This document shows positions 24,909 to 25,199 of a stretch of DNA of 25,199 nt, one piece after another (position 1 is the stretch's first letter; each line of letters starts with the position of its first letter). Origin of the DNA: Chrysochromulina tobinii (lineage: Eukaryota; Haptophyta; Prymnesiales; Chrysochromulinaceae). The position numbers and the translations under genes are program-made. The notes beneath the pieces were generated by a model. The model ran no database searches and had not been told where the DNA came from. It saw only the letters and a list, made by a program, of their open reading frames with translations. The stretch covers positions 1 to 25,199 of the forward strand of contig JWZX01003319.1 of NCBI GenBank assembly GCA_001275005.1. Direction: 5' to 3'.

Positions 24909-25199
24909 CTACTCCTCTTGGAGTAGCTTCTTGCCAGCGAGAAGCTGTTCCAGACACCTCCTCTCTCGCCATCGCACCACATTCTTGCCTTTCTTCTTGA
25001 GAGCGAGCCGCTGCCGTACCGCCGCCGTGACGCTCTCGATCGAGGGCAGCCTCGAGAGGCCGCCGTCGGCCACGTCGACGATGGGCGTGTGCGCGCCACT
25101 CAGCCGCGCAATGGCCTCAAGCGAGGTGGGCTTCGCGAGCCGAAGCACATGCGTACCGCCCTCTCCGCCGCCGCCGCCATCAACCTCCTCGCTGCTGCC
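24909..25199 (-). CDS. C-terminal end of an unrecognised gene (partial)
   Basis: The frame is open from the right window edge (25199) to a stop at 24909-24911 and contributes 96 residues. No in-frame ATG is seen, so the gene continues outside the window. The sequence starts with a Gly-rich stretch (EEVDGGGGGEGG). It continues with THVLRLAKPTSLEAIARL, PIVDVADGGLSRLPSIES and a basic helical end (RLALKKKGKNVVRWRERR). GC-rich third positions match the neighbouring genes. I do not recognise a family. A 5'-extended sequence is needed to name it. Confidence 0.6.
   Translation of the reverse strand, partial: GSSEEVDGGGGGEGGTHVLRLAKPTSLEAIARLSGAHTPIVDVADGGLSRLPSIESVTAAVRQRLALKKKGKNVVRWRERRCLEQLLAGKKLLQEE

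Noticed and set aside
24490-24972. 160-codon - strand frame
   Set aside because: It overlaps the better-supported partial gene end and an intergenic region, and has no recognisable domain.
1-25199. tRNA, rRNA, CRISPR array, insertion sequence or viral genes
   Set aside because: I looked for tRNA arm words, regular spaced repeats, transposase motifs and viral hallmark genes and saw none. I cannot run a covariance search.

Overview
The window looks like nuclear DNA from a GC-rich microalga with a complex (secondary or tertiary) plastid, probably a haptophyte or a photosynthetic stramenopile such as a pelagophyte. I cannot separate these from sequence alone. The reasons are: eukaryote-only gene families (four-domain voltage-gated Ca2+ channel, tRNA-splicing endonuclease subunit Sen54, DRG-family regulatory protein); short GT-AG introns of about 80-105 nt in otherwise intron-poor genes; a selenoprotein gene with a eukaryotic-type SECIS in its 3' UTR; and an MFS transporter whose N-terminus looks like a signal peptide plus transit peptide with Phe near the predicted cleavage point. 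There are no operons, no mobile elements, and no tRNA, rRNA or CRISPR features.

Layout from left to right. A large + strand gene (475-5694) encodes a 1739-residue Ala-rich coiled-coil protein with a basic, phosphosite-like tail. Convergent to it is a - strand gene (6238-9051) for a six-transmembrane CNG/HCN/EAG-like channel that carries an FHA domain at its N-terminus and has a non-canonical pore. Next on the - strand is a three-exon gene (9407-10890) for a ZC3H15/DFRP1-like protein. It shares a 218-bp divergent promoter with SEN54 (+, 11109-12980). A compact two-exon gene (13466-13865) follows. It encodes a SelW-like protein with an in-frame TGA exactly at the selenocysteine position, and a good SECIS candidate lies just downstream. 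An unrecognised + strand gene (14457-15410) precedes a - strand mitochondrial thioredoxin-TPR protein (CnoX/YbbN-like). The right part holds a - strand four-domain Cav-type channel with an EEEE filter (17185-22409, one short intron likely). It is divergent from a + strand MFS transporter that is probably plastid-targeted (22825-24390). The right edge holds the C-terminal end of an unrecognised - strand gene.

Functional themes: two voltage-gated channels (one Ca2+-type, one FHA-fused with unknown selectivity), two thioredoxin-fold redox proteins (SelW-like and CnoX-like), and a divergent pair of RNA/translation genes (DFRP1 and SEN54). The items most worth a second look are the SelW-like selenoprotein, which lacks the usual CxxU cysteine, together with its SECIS; the FHA-channel fusion with an S-G-A-S-G-G filter; and the DFRP1 homologue that lacks its first CCCH finger.
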